The position numbers and the translations under genes were made by a program. A stretch of DNA of 64,000 bases from Bettongia penicillata ogilbyi (Eukaryota; Chordata; Mammalia; Diprotodontia; Potoroidae). The stretch spans positions 1,743,279 to 1,807,278 of the forward strand of contig JAJHZJ010000220.1 in the NCBI GenBank assembly GCA_023548195.1, given 5' to 3'. Shown piece after piece: positions 44,701 to 53,625 of this stretch. The notes beneath the pieces are model-generated. The model ran no database searches and had not been told where the DNA came from. It saw nothing but the letters and a program-made list of their open reading frames with translations. How positions within the stretch are numbered: position 1 is the first letter of the stretch; each line of letters begins with the position of its first letter.

Positions 44701-45618
44701 GATACCATGAATAAACTGGAGAAGCAAGGAATAGTGTATTTATCAGATTTATGGAGAGGGAAAGAATTTTTTTCTATAGAAACGATAGAAAGCATTATTA
44801 AATGCAAGGTGGATAATTTTGAATAGTTTAAACTGAAAAGTTTTTGCACAACCAAACCCAAAGCAACCAAAATTTGGAGGGATGTAATAAATTGGGAAAA
44901 ATTTTTTACTTGGAGATAAAGGCTTCATTTCTAGAATATATAGAGAACTGACTCAAAGGTATAACCATACAAGTCATTCCCCAATTGATAAGTGGTTAAA
45001 GGGTACGAACAGGCAATTTTAAGGGAAAGAAATTAAAGATATCTATAGTCATATGAAAAAGTACTCTAAATTACTACTGTTAGAGAGATGTAAATTAAAA
45101 CAACTCTGAGGTACCGCATCACACCTATAAGATTGGCAAATATGACAGAACAAGAAAATGATAAATGCTGGAGAGGATGTGGGAGAGTTGGAACGCTAAT
45201 TCATTGTTGGTGGAGCTGTGAGCTCATCCAACCATTCTGGAGAATGGTTTGGAACTATGTCCAAAGGGCTACAAAATTGTGCATACCCTTTGACCCAGTA
45301 ATATCACTACTAGTACTGTATCCCCAAGAGATCATAAAAATGGGAAAGGGTCCCACATGTACAAAAATATTTATAGCAGCACTCTCTGTGGTTGCCAAGA
45401 ACTGGAAGTCAAGGGGATCCCCATCAATTGGGGAATGGCTGAATAAATTATGGCATATGAATGTAATGGAGTACTCTTGCACCATAAGAAATGATGAACA
45501 AGAAGACTTCAGGGAGGCCTGGAAGGACTTATATGATCTGATGCTGAGCAAATGGAGCAGAACCAGGAGAACCTTGTGCACAGCAATGACCACAGTGTGC
45601 AAGAGTTTTTTCCAGTAG
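41790..45618 (+). pseudogene. L1 ORF2 (endonuclease-reverse transcriptase), frameshifted
   Basis: Full domain order is readable, but in several frames. Endonuclease: 'TVNVNGMNSPIKGRW' near 41815 and 'QETHLKWGD' near 41905 in frame with 41736-41975, continuing at 42079-42453 ('TIVVVDLNLPLS', 'IDHVLGHK'). Reverse transcriptase: 43100-43666 ('[15 protein letters not shown]', '[15 protein letters not shown]') and the catalytic F-A-D-D at 43881-43892. C-terminal Cys-rich region: 45133-45618 with 'CWRGCGRVGTLIHCWWSC'. The total span of ~1275 codons equals a normal ORF2, so damage is by point changes and small indels. The intact enzyme would nick DNA and prime cDNA synthesis; this copy cannot. Confidence 0.88.
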
Positions 45619-45913
45619 ACTTGGAACTTCATAACAACGCAAGAACTTACTAAAAAAAACAAAACAAAAAAAACAAAACAATGGTAGCATTCTAACACAA
45701 AATGTCTTCCACACTCAGAGAAAGAAATATGGAAGTCATTCGCAAAATGTAGTAGATCATGTTTGTATATGTGTAGGTTTTAGTGTATCATGTTTTGATT
45801 TGTTATATGATGTCTTCCATTTATTTTAGTTCGACTACATAACATGACTATTGTGAAAATGTTCTCAATAGGAAAGTATATGTAGAGCCTATACAGAATT
45901 GTATGCTGTCGCA

Positions 45914-45959
45914 GGGAGGGAGGGGGGGTAGTGGGAGAAAGGCAGGGGGGGTGGGGGGA
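45914..45959 (+). other. G-quadruplex-like tract, L1 3' UTR
   Basis: 'gggagggagggggggtagtg' and a second 'ggcagggggggtgggggg' give more than four G3+ runs with short loops. Guanine-rich 3' UTR tracts are a known L1 feature. Folding is inferred. Confidence 0.65.
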
Positions 45960-46048
45960 TAAAATCTTAATTTTAAGGAAGTGATTGTAGAACACTAAAA
46001 AAATAAAAATAAATTAATTAATAAAATAAAATAAAATAATAAAAAGAA

Positions 46049-46059
46049 AGTCCTGTTCA
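46049..46059 (+). repeat. L1 target-site duplication, right copy
   Basis: AGTCCTGTTCA, identical to 39132-39142. Confidence 0.85.
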
Positions 46060-46221
46060 TAGAAGGGAAATTCTACAGAGGTCAGCTTGTTCTTGTAACA
46101 AAGAAAGTTTGCCTCACTCGAGTCCCATTCATGAATTATTGCCAGAGACAGGATCTTTGGGCTGGAGAAAGATATGGTACTAGGGCTAGGGTGTCAGAGC
46201 TGGGGGCTAAGCACGGCATCA
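46060..46221 (-). repeat. Solo LTR, part 2 (U3 side)
   Basis: Continues the LTR interrupted at 39142; the outer end is 'gctaagcacggcatca'. On the minus strand this is the U3 start. It is followed at once by the second half of the SINE. Confidence 0.55.
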
Positions 46222-46335
46222 ATGAGAGTATAAGTGATACCTAAGGTCACAGCTAGGAAATATCATAGGTACTACATGAACTCAGACCTTTCAGTGAGCC
46301 GTCCAATGTAACACCTAACTGCCTCTATGATTTCA
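46222..46335 (+). repeat. MIR/CORE-type SINE, 3' piece
   Basis: 'gtgatacctaaggtcacagc', 'gaactcagacctttcagtg' and 'taacacctaactgcctctat' are the 3' half of the SINE begun at 38575. Confidence 0.7.
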
Positions 46336-46459
46336 GAGAACTGATGAGATATGCCTCAAGACAGAGAGATAATAGGTTAACATTCAGGTTAAGAAATACA
46401 TTTTTGGATGTGGCCAATATGGGCATTTGTTTGGCTTCTTTACTGTACTTTTGAGTTAT

Positions 46460-46670
46460 GAGATTTTCTGTCTGTGTGTGTGTGTGTGTTTCTGTGTGCC
46501 TTTGTCTTTCTTTCTGTGTCTTTCTATCTCAGTCTTTCTATATCTCTCTATTTCTTGCTCTCCTTGTCTCACTCTGCTTTCTCTGTCTCTGTTTTCTGTT
46601 TGCCTATATTTCTCTGTTGCTCTCTGAATCTCTATGTCCCTTTATCTCCCTTTTCCTGTCTCTATCTTCA
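46460..46670 (+). repeat. Pyrimidine-rich low-complexity tract
   Basis: A 200-bp C/T-rich stretch with a (TG)8 core near 46475. It gives Cys/Leu/Ser-rich frames in three registers (46427-46751) that are not genes. Confidence 0.9.
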
Positions 46671-47395
46671 AAGGGTAGGGTAAAGTGTGATAGAAAAAGT
46701 GAATACTTGACTGAAGAAATAAAATATTTTAATAATAGAATAAAAAAATAAAACTTGGGTTTTTACCTATTGCATTAAAAATCATTACCTTTTTGTCACA
46801 TCATATAATTCAATCAAATTTCATTTATAGTCCACTGAAAGCCCCAGGTTCTGTTCTGATTTAAAAAAATAACTATTTTCTATTCATATAATCTCCAAGC
46901 TCAAATTGAATAAATGATCTTTAATCTAATGTAGAGCTTTACATTTATTAATTTCATTGAATTAACTTTGACCCATAAGTTGAGCTTGCAGATACTGTTT
47001 TAGATACTAATGTTATCATCTATTTTAACAACTACCCCTCCTATTCCATTTAACTGGGGAAAAATGTTAAAAAAAAAAAAAAAGGCAGGGCCTAGTAGTT
47101 TTATACTGGAAATCTTACAAATCTTTAAATTCTATAAATACAAAGATCATTTCTTATCTAAAATGAGACTTTCCCCATACCAAGCAGTGATTTATGCAAA
47201 ACATTATAATTGTACTTTATTTAATTAAGACTTCCTTCTAGGATAACAATTCAGTATCAGCACAAATCACCTCTTTTTTGTCTGATAAGTCAATTATTTC
47301 TGAAACTGTCTGTCTTCTCCAGTTGAATTCCTTCAACATATACAAAAGTATATAGTAAGGACTTTGCCAAATTCCTTACTAAATGAGAGTCTGAT
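46671..47395. other. No recognised feature
   Basis: AT-rich, including an A15 run near 47070. A 72-codon frame at 47010-47228 has no motif. Confidence 0.4.
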
Positions 47396-47399
47396 ACAG

Positions 47400-47585
47400 A
47401 GAGAACAACACTGGACCAGGAATCAAAAAATCTGGATTTAAATGGTGCTTCTGATATGAACAGCTCATGTGACTTAGGAAAGTCATTTAACTTCCTTAAG
47501 TCTCAGTTTCCTCCTGTGCAAAACAAGGAAGTTGTACTACTTAGTCTCTAGGTGTATATTCTATTTTGTCTGTGACATTTCGCTG
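47400..47585 (+). repeat. SINE (tRNA/CORE type)
   Basis: 'actggaccaggaatcaaaaa', 'gctcatgtgacttaggaaag', 'tcatttaacttccttaagtc', 'tcagtttcctcctgtgcaaa' in order. Confidence 0.7.
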
Positions 47586-47924
47586 ATCTAACCATCAATC
47601 ATTCTGAAAAGCTTGGAAAAAGGAAATGAAGCTGGTCAGACATGACCTAGTCTTAATGAATGCAGCCCCTTTTGATAATGTGACTAATGGAAAATTTAGT
47701 TTTTCCAAACTGTAAGGAGAGCTTGATAGATGGATGACAAGAGGTAGAAGATTTGAAGTTTTGGGAAAACCAGGGAACTTTTTGAGTTCAGAAAAAAGTA
47801 GAAATTACCAGGAGTATGGAAGAACTCTGAATATAACCATGAGCAGAGCAGATAAAACCTTTCCTGACTCACTGACAAGACAAAGAAGTGATCTGCCTTT
47901 GTTTTTCCTGACTGTCTCTACCAG

Positions 47925-48125
47925 ATTCCTCTCTCCTCTGGAAGGAGAAGGAGCCTCCATGGGAAGAACTCATCCTGCATGCTGACATGTAGATAGTATC
48001 TGGAATAAAGCCTACACTTCTGTTTGACTCTGGAGGTCTCTTCTCTCATTACGTTTATCCGGTTGGCCACCAAAGACCTGGAGTACATAAGAGGACCCGG
48101 CAGCCCACGGCACTTAGGCTGGACA
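47925..48125 (+). repeat. ERV 5' LTR, truncated (R-U5 and a little U3)
   Basis: It aligns with 51240-51430 of the 3' LTR ('ctctcctctggaaggagaag', 'ggaataaagcctacacttct', 'ctctcattacgtttatcc') at about 90% by eye. AATAAA is at 48004-48009. The upstream ~300 bp of U3 present in the 3' LTR is absent; the sequence before 47925 is unrelated. The promoter part is therefore lost on this side. It ends next to the primer-binding site. Confidence 0.8.
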
Positions 48126-48126
48126 G

Positions 48127-48144
48127 TGGCGCCCAAACAGGGAC
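48127..48144 (+). promoter_or_regulatory. ERV primer-binding site, tRNA-Lys type
   Basis: TGGCGCCCAAACAGGGAC lies two bases after the LTR end. It differs at one position from the 18 nt complementary to the 3' end of tRNA-Lys3. A Lys primer is typical of class II (betaretrovirus-like, 'K' type) elements and lentiviruses; the domain content below favours class II. Confidence 0.88.
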
Positions 48145-48266
48145 AAGCAAAGAGATCCTGGGGTGATGGAAAACCCCAGAAGGGGCTGAATTAGAGAGGG
48201 TACCCAAATCTTGTGTTCGGAAGGAGAGAAAGAGGAGCTTCCCAAACCCGCGGGAAAAGGGCAGGG

Positions 48267-48770
48267 ATGGGGAGTCAATTGCCAGTAATAAAGCCAGAGG
48301 AACAGGAGGTCTGGGCTAAGATACTCTACAAGGCATGCAGGGATGTGGGGGTCCCTATACATCTGAACGACTTCCAAAAATTTTGTAACAGGGTATGGAA
48401 GGTCTCTCAATGGCTCGAGTACACCAGAGTGTCAGGAGAGAGATGGGGAGCGGTCAGGGAACAAATGACCACTTATGAGCAGCAATGCAGTGGGGAGTTG
48501 GAGGGCTTAGATTTCCTGATATTCAGATTGATAAAGGGCCTGCTGAAAGGCCCCAAGAGACTGAAATGGGATTGGGATGAATACAAAAGTAACAAATCAG
48601 AAAGGGGAGAGAATCCTGGCAAGCAAGAGAATGAGGAAGTTAAGATCCCAAATCCCAATGCCCCCTATGGGATTTGGAAGGGCCACATACCCATAGAGTG
48701 GAAAAGAGTAGTATACCCCACTGATTGGCACAATATAGCTAAACCATTCTTGAGGAACAAGATTACTTAG
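48267..48770 (+). pseudogene. gag: ERV gag matrix region, open but without the rest of gag
   Basis: An open frame of 167 codons from an ATG that gives 'MGSQ', with glycine at position 2 as needed for myristoylation. It is about 120 bp after the primer-binding site, the expected place for gag. The first ~95 residues have the spacing of a betaretroviral matrix domain (repeated Trp, a 'GVPIHLNDFQKF' helix, 'W..VREQM'). The tail is Lys/Glu-rich and then 'IPIEWKRVVYPTDWHN', resembling the segment before capsid. It stops at 48768 where capsid should follow. The frame is open upstream to 48213. Called a pseudogene because the gene is truncated, though this part has no stop. Confidence 0.7.
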
Positions 48771-49668
48771 TTGGAAATCTGAATTGTATGAAAGATGTTT
48801 AGGACACAGTGATGGAAAGTAAGACAAAGTTATAAGTTGTGCAGAAAATCCTGGAGGTTTTTGGTTTGTTGTCTGTATATGTGTTCTGTCTTTGCATATT
48901 CTCTGTGTGTGTGTGTGTTTGTGAGTTGTTACAACTGGCTCCATTGTAGCTGGAATTTGGAATGTTATCTCTTTTCTTCCCCCTCCTCCCTTCTCTCTGA
49001 TGGCTGCAGCATAAGGGAGAAGAATGGGAAAGGAAAAAGTAAGAAACTAATCTTAAGAAATTCAAGGAAATAATGCATGTGCAGTTTTAAAGGGGCTTTA
49101 ATCAAAGCCCATTAGGAGAGCAACATGGGTATGAAGTTTAAGAAAAGGATAAAAGTTTTGGAATTTATTGGAAAGTTGTTGGTAAAATTCTCTCTCTCTT
49201 TCTATCTAATCCTGGCCAGGTTGTGAAGGTGGAGAGAAAGACCAGAAGAAATTGGTGGAATGTTTCCCCTCATAAGGCAGATTGAATGGCATTTTAATTA
49301 TCTCATGCCTCACCTAAAAGAAAAGTTTTGTATATGGGAAACAACTAAAAGGTAATTATTCTGGTCATATTTTAAGTGAAACATGTCACTCCCAATTGGA
49401 TGTTTAAGACAGGTCAGAATTTGTTGTATTATTTGGCACTAAGGCAAATTGAGAATATGCTTAAATCTGAAAATGAAAAAAAGATACCTTAGAGATAGTG
49501 TTAAAGACATTGTTATGGCAGAATTGTAATCATGACTGTAAAAAAGCAATGCTGAGACTGCCGAGAAATGTGTCCATTGAAGAGATGATACAGAGATGTG
49601 AAGGGGTGAGGAGCCAGGTGTAGATGGCACAAGTCCAAGGGGAGTGTCTGTCCACAGCCTTAAGAAAC
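48771..49668 (+). other. ERV interior without readable capsid
   Basis: About 900 bp between the matrix and nucleocapsid remnants. No major-homology-region text or protease is seen in any frame, and stops are dense. Either the capsid has been replaced or deleted, or it has decayed past recognition. A (TG)n run sits at 48904-48922 and T/C text at 49185-49205. Confidence 0.5.
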
Positions 49669-49860
49669 ATCTCTCTGGAGAAAAAATGTTTTCACTGCGG
49701 AAAACAAGGACACTTCAAGAGGGACTGCAGATAAAAGGAAGGAAAAGGGAGAGATCAGAGCCCCTGCTTTTTATGTGGAAAGCCAGGTCACCTAACTAAA
49801 CAGTGCAGGAAGTCGGGAAACAGGATGAGGGGCCTCTTGAGGGCCCTGAAAATGTGCCCT
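49669..49860 (+). pseudogene. gag: ERV nucleocapsid remnant with two CCHC knuckles
   Basis: Two zinc knuckles of the C-x2-C-x4-H-x4-C type in the same frame: 'CFHCGKQGHFKRDC' at 49687-49728 and 'CFLCGKPGHLTKQC' at 49765-49806. One TAA (49732) separates them. Aromatic residues follow the first cysteine in both, as in retroviral nucleocapsids that bind the genomic RNA. The basic linker is preserved in meaning. Protease and reverse transcriptase, which should follow, are absent. Confidence 0.88.
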
Positions 49861-49907
49861 CTGGTAGAGACTCAGGATGGCCCCTTGGAGAGAGAATGTA
49901 AAAGATT

Positions 49908-50284
49908 GTGGGGCCAGGCAAAGGAACACAACACCTTTACAGCTTAGATAAATACCAGCTTGCAGCTCATCAGTTTGCTAACTTCACCATAAAGGCGATC
50001 CTCACTAAACAACAAAGGGGAAGAGGTCACCTAACACAATCAGAGCTCAACACAGCTGTATATTTTTCAAAAAAATTCACACTATTCCACGGCAACCCCG
50101 GAAGGAAAGTGATACCCAAGCTGGAAATAAGGACACATAGGGCATGGTAAAGGACATGGCCTCAGGGAAATGGCAAGGTCCAAATAAGATACTAATATGG
50201 GGTCCAGGGTATGTTTGTGTTTCCACAGGAAAAGGGGATGTGTGGATCCCCATCAGAAGGATCTGCAGGTGGGAACCCCCATAG
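49908..50284 (+). pseudogene. pol: ERV integrase C-terminal remnant
   Basis: 49908-50150 is a frame that resembles the last part of the integrase core. The following C-terminal DNA-binding domain reads in another frame from 50147 to the stop at 50282, with 'GKWQGPNKILIWGPGYVCV' and a 'VWIPIRRI' end, the form typical of betaretroviral integrases. The rest of pol (protease, reverse transcriptase, RNase H, integrase catalytic core) is missing, so a deletion joins nucleocapsid to this end. Not functional. Confidence 0.75.
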
Positions 50285-50335
50285 GAGACAACGAAGACAC
50301 TGGAAGCGATGGTCCACAGGCCCTGGAAAAGTACC

Positions 50336-50664
50336 ATGCACCGCCTGAGTCTACTGCTGACAGCTTTGACCTTGCTGCCCAGAGGGGGAGCAGAATCGAT
50401 CCCAACCACTGCCATACTGACATAGTACTGGGCACTCCTGCTGAATCCACTAAGGTCAGTCCTCTTTAAGTGGACTGATACGTTGCCACTGGTTATCCAT
50501 CAAGGCAACTCCTCCCAGTGGCTGAAGGAGGACTTTGACATCACGGATTCAGGACACATGGGGGTGACACGCTTTCACCTGAACTCCACCAGCTTGGCCA
50601 TGCGGCCCATTTGCATAACTAAGGAGGATGGCAAAGTGATTAGTCACCTGCACTACGCCACCTC
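50336..50664 (+). pseudogene. env: ERV env N-terminal remnant (signal peptide and surface start)
   Basis: An ATG 52 bp after the pol stop opens a frame with a hydrophobic leader (residues 3-15, Leu-rich, after an 'MHR' start) that looks like an env signal peptide. The frame has one TAG at about 50423 and is otherwise open to 50734. The part after the stop has an 'N-S-S' glycosylation site at the 'HQGNSSQW' position and a 'NST' site further on. No surface-unit core, furin site or fusion peptide follows. Confidence 0.6.
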
Positions 50665-50807
50665 TTGTAGAATATGCTTTGGGTTTAGTGATTGCACTTC
50701 CTTTTATTGTAATTTGCTTAATTCAGCCATTTAGTTCCATCTTTGCACTGTTGAAAACAAACCAGGTTCCCTGTGATGGGGAGATGCCTCTTTGTCAGTT
50801 GTGCTAG
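50665..50807 (+). pseudogene. env: ERV env membrane-anchor remnant
   Basis: In a frame shifted by one from the env start, this segment encodes a strongly hydrophobic helix ('GLVIALPFIVICLIQ') and a short tail ending at TAG 50805. This fits the transmembrane anchor and cytoplasmic tail of env. An internal deletion around 50660 has removed the bulk of the surface and transmembrane subunits. Confidence 0.6.
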
Positions 50808-50919
50808 CTGCAGGTTCCTATGTAAATGAAGTTCTTGCTGTGGGGCATCCACATCCTCCCTAACCCACTTAGCCAACAGCTGCTATTTGCTCTAAGGTCA
50901 CATGCGCTCCACACAAAAC

Positions 50920-50932
50920 AAAAAAGGGGAGA
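50920..50932 (+). promoter_or_regulatory. ERV polypurine tract
   Basis: AAAAAAGGGGAGA immediately before the TG of the 3' LTR: the plus-strand primer site of retroviral reverse transcription. Confidence 0.85.
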
Positions 50933-51434
50933 TGTTGGGAGGTAAGCTCGGTTTTCATGTGAACAGTCTCAGGTAAAGGTGAGGGCTTCTAAACCACAGA
51001 GCTCTCACAAGGCCCCCAGGGAACAGCTGGGAATTGAGGAGTGAAACACGAGCTATCTTGTTTTTCCACCTCTTCTCAGTGGAAGCTTGCTGGGGAGAGC
51101 ATCCCACCCTTGAGATTGGGCCCTGGTCTGAGCACACCTGTTGTTAATTGGCTAAGGGGCTGAGAGCATGCATGGTGTTCATGAGTGAACTATGGAGCTG
51201 GGAGAGCTTAAATGGGGACAGGAAAGCCAGGGGGTTGGGTTCTTCTCTCCTCTGGAAGGAGAAGGGGACTCTACGGGGAGAACTCATCCACATGTTGACA
51301 TGTAGCTGGTATCTGGAATAAAGCCTACACTTCTGTTTGACTCTGGAGGTCTCTTCTCTCATTACGTTTATCCGATTGGCCACCGAAGATCTGGAATAGA
51401 TAAGAGGACCCAGCAGCCCATTGTACTTAGGCCA
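50933..51434 (+). repeat. ERV 3' LTR, about 500 bp
   Basis: Starts 'tgttgggaggtaagctcggt' just after the polypurine tract. U3 contains 'ttaattggctaagg' and a weak TATA-like 'gcttaaatgg' near 51207. AATAAA is at 51317-51322. It ends near 'gtacttaggcca'. Its last ~190 bp match the 5' LTR at about 90%, so both copies have aged. The right end is fixed only to within about 10 bp. Confidence 0.82.
51317..51322 (+). terminator. LTR polyadenylation signal
   Basis: AATAAA inside the 3' LTR, matched by 48004-48009 in the 5' LTR; it marks the end of R. Confidence 0.75.
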
Positions 51435-52120
51435 GATGATCCATTTGTTTTGCTTTATAAATGTCTTTGAATAAAATTTTAAAGTAGGTAAGTGAAAATA
51501 GACCTACCAAATTGTCTAAACACTATCAAATAACCTATTTAATTATTTCTCCCCATTCACAGCCAGGTTTTAGACATATAAGGCCTTAGAGATATAAAAG
51601 ACATTGAGACATCAGCTAGTCCAAATTCTTCCCCTTATAATTGTGACACAACCTTTCTGGACCTTAGTTTTTTACATCTGTTAAACATTAGCCACATTCC
51701 AAGTTAACCAACTGACCCTCTTTTAGCAAAGGACCTAAACCAACTTATATAATAAGTGATAGACATTTTTTTCCTCTTTCTCTCCCCAATCACATAAATT
51801 ATTTAAGATAAAAGTCAAATTTTCAAAGAATATAAGAGAAGTAAAGCATTATCTTAAATTTGTTTATGAGTAATTATAGTAAATTTCATCAGAAAATGTT
51901 ATTTTTATCAAAATTCATGTAGTTCACATCTCCCTTTTACCTTAGTCACTTAAGATAAATGTTAGGTTAAAAAATGAAGAGCTGAGCTATTTATTCTACT
52001 AGTGAATGCATCCACAGTAGTAGGAAAACATATCAGAAATATAATATAATCCTAATTTTTAACAATTGAGAGATAAGGAAATAAATATACCTGGGTAAGC
52101 ATTTACTGAGTGATAATGTA
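51435..52120 (+). other. Mostly unassigned; a decayed SINE piece at about 51580-51700
   Basis: 'ggccttagagatataaaaga', 'cagctagtccaaattcttcc' resembles the start of a MIR-type SINE. The remainder is AT-rich without signatures. Confidence 0.35.
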
Positions 52121-52124
52121 ATAC

Positions 52125-52350
52125 AATAAATAGAGACTTCAGTCCCTAAGTGAGTATACGTCTGAGTTCATGTCCTGCTTCTGACTCATGCTGAATGTTC
52201 GAACCACAACAAGTCACATAAACTTTCCGTGCTGTAAAAAAGTCCCTAAGACTTACAATTACAGAGAGAGTTCCTATGTTTACAGAAAAAAAAAAATTCT
52301 TCAACTGGAAATTCCTTAAACCCATGAAATTATGGGTCCAAGCCCTATCC
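52125..52350 (+). repeat. SINE (tRNA-derived)
   Basis: 'cgtctgagttcatgtcctgc', 'acaacaagtcacataaactt', 'gtccctaagacttacaatta' and 'cagagagagttcctatg' reproduce the SINE block order that includes 'ctctaagactataaattgcagag'. Confidence 0.65.
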
Positions 52351-52794
52351 TAAAAATATGCTACATGAAAACCAATTAGACTTTTAAAATACTTAATAAT
52401 GTCATTTACTTATTTCTATATGGTTTTTTCCTTTGGCATTTATTATTAAAAGGTTATGATATTGTAAATAACATGCAAACCTTTCAAGTGCATTTTAAAT
52501 AGTATTTTTATTTTCTTCTTTAAAATTAATATAAAATTAGATACATACACATAAGAATGCATCAAAACACACTGATTACCTCCATAAAGTCTTTTTCTAC
52601 AGCCCTGTTATGGCATGGAGCTGACTTTGGGTTCTAGAAGACTTGATGTGTAGAATGCCAATTATGACAGGCCCAATGTGGCAGGAAAGACTTCATCTTC
52701 AGGCTTAGTGAGGGACTATGTGTTCTTATCTGTTGCTTAACCTAGCTTTTAAAAATATATATATTTTTAAATATTTCACAATTACATTATTAAA

Positions 52795-53625
52795 AATTTA
52801 GTATTCTTTTTTTTAAACACTGAGTTCCGAATTTTATCTCTCCCTCTTGCCCCTTCCCTGTTCCTTGAGAAGGCAAACAAGATGATACCAGTTATACTTG
52901 TGCAATCAGGCAAAAAATGTGTTTCGTATTTGCATGTTGCAAAGAAAAACACAAGAAAAATAAGAAAGTAAAAGGTATGTTTCATTCTGTACTCAGAGTT
53001 CATCAGTTCTCTCTTTGGAGGTGGATAGCAGTCTTTATGTTTAACATCCTTTAGAACTGTCATGAAGCATCACCTTGATCAGAGTAACTAAATCTTTCAT
53101 ATTTTATCATCATTGAAATATTTCTTTTATTGTATACAATGTACGATGTTTGCTTACTTCATTTCAGTTCATGTCAGTTTATCATTCTTATAGTACAATG
53201 TCTTACATCATGACTATGTATCATAACTTGTTCAGCCATTCCCAAATGATAGGTATCCTTTTGATTTCAAATTATTTTTACCACAAAAAAAAGCCATTAT
53301 ATTTTTTTTTTTACACAAGTAAGTCCTCTTCCCTTTTCATTGATCTCTTTGAGATAAAGACTCAGCGGTGGCATTGCTGGGTACACGCATAGTTTTATAG
53401 CCTTTTGATTATAGTTTCAAATTTTTCTCCAGAATCCATGAGTCAGTTCGCAACTCCACCAATAATCCCTATTTTTCCACATACCCTCCAGCATTTGACA
53501 ATTTTCCTTTCTATCATGTTAGTCAGTCTTATAGGTATTATGTGGTATTTCAGAGTTGTTTTAATTCGCAATGTCCTTAATCAGTAGTGATTTAGAACAT
53601 TTTTCTATGCGTTTTTTAATATTAG
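52795..53625 (-). repeat. 5'-truncated L1, antisense (3' UTR and ORF2 end)
   Basis: Plus-strand text runs through an antisense L1 3' UTR ('gagaaggcaaacaagatgat', 'tatttgcatgttgcaaag') into antisense ORF2 C-terminus ('catagttttatagccttttg', 'ccatgagtcagttcgcaact', 'tatgtggtatttcagagttg'). The element is truncated at about 53625 and belongs to an older L1 type than 39143-46048. Confidence 0.7.

Larger units (their letters stand above)
39143..46048 (+). mobile_element. Full-length L1 retrotransposon, inactive
   Basis: 6.9 kb, flanked by 11-bp direct repeats. 5' UTR about 39143-40109, starting 'aggcagaaccaagatggtgg' with the YY1-like 'aagatgg'; ORF1 40110-41216; an unusually long purine-rich spacer 41217-41789; ORF2 about 41790-45618; 3' UTR with a G-rich tract (45914-45959); A-rich tail 45996-46048 with 'aaataaaataaaataaaata'. 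All parts are present, so it inserted at full length and decayed afterwards. ORF1 has three in-frame stops and ORF2 several frameshifts. Minus-strand frames at 39182-39835 in the 5' UTR are not supported as genes. Confidence 0.9.

Noticed and set aside
7077..46048. HAL1 at 7 kb and L1 at 39 kb as two halves of one rearranged element
   Set aside because: Each has its own target-site duplication and its own 5' and 3' ends, and their ORF1 sequences differ widely.
46427..46751. Three overlapping Cys/Leu/Ser-rich plus-strand frames
   Set aside because: Product of the pyrimidine-rich low-complexity tract.
48904..48922. (TG)n run as a regulatory element of the ERV
   Set aside because: An ordinary short microsatellite; nothing ties it to viral function.
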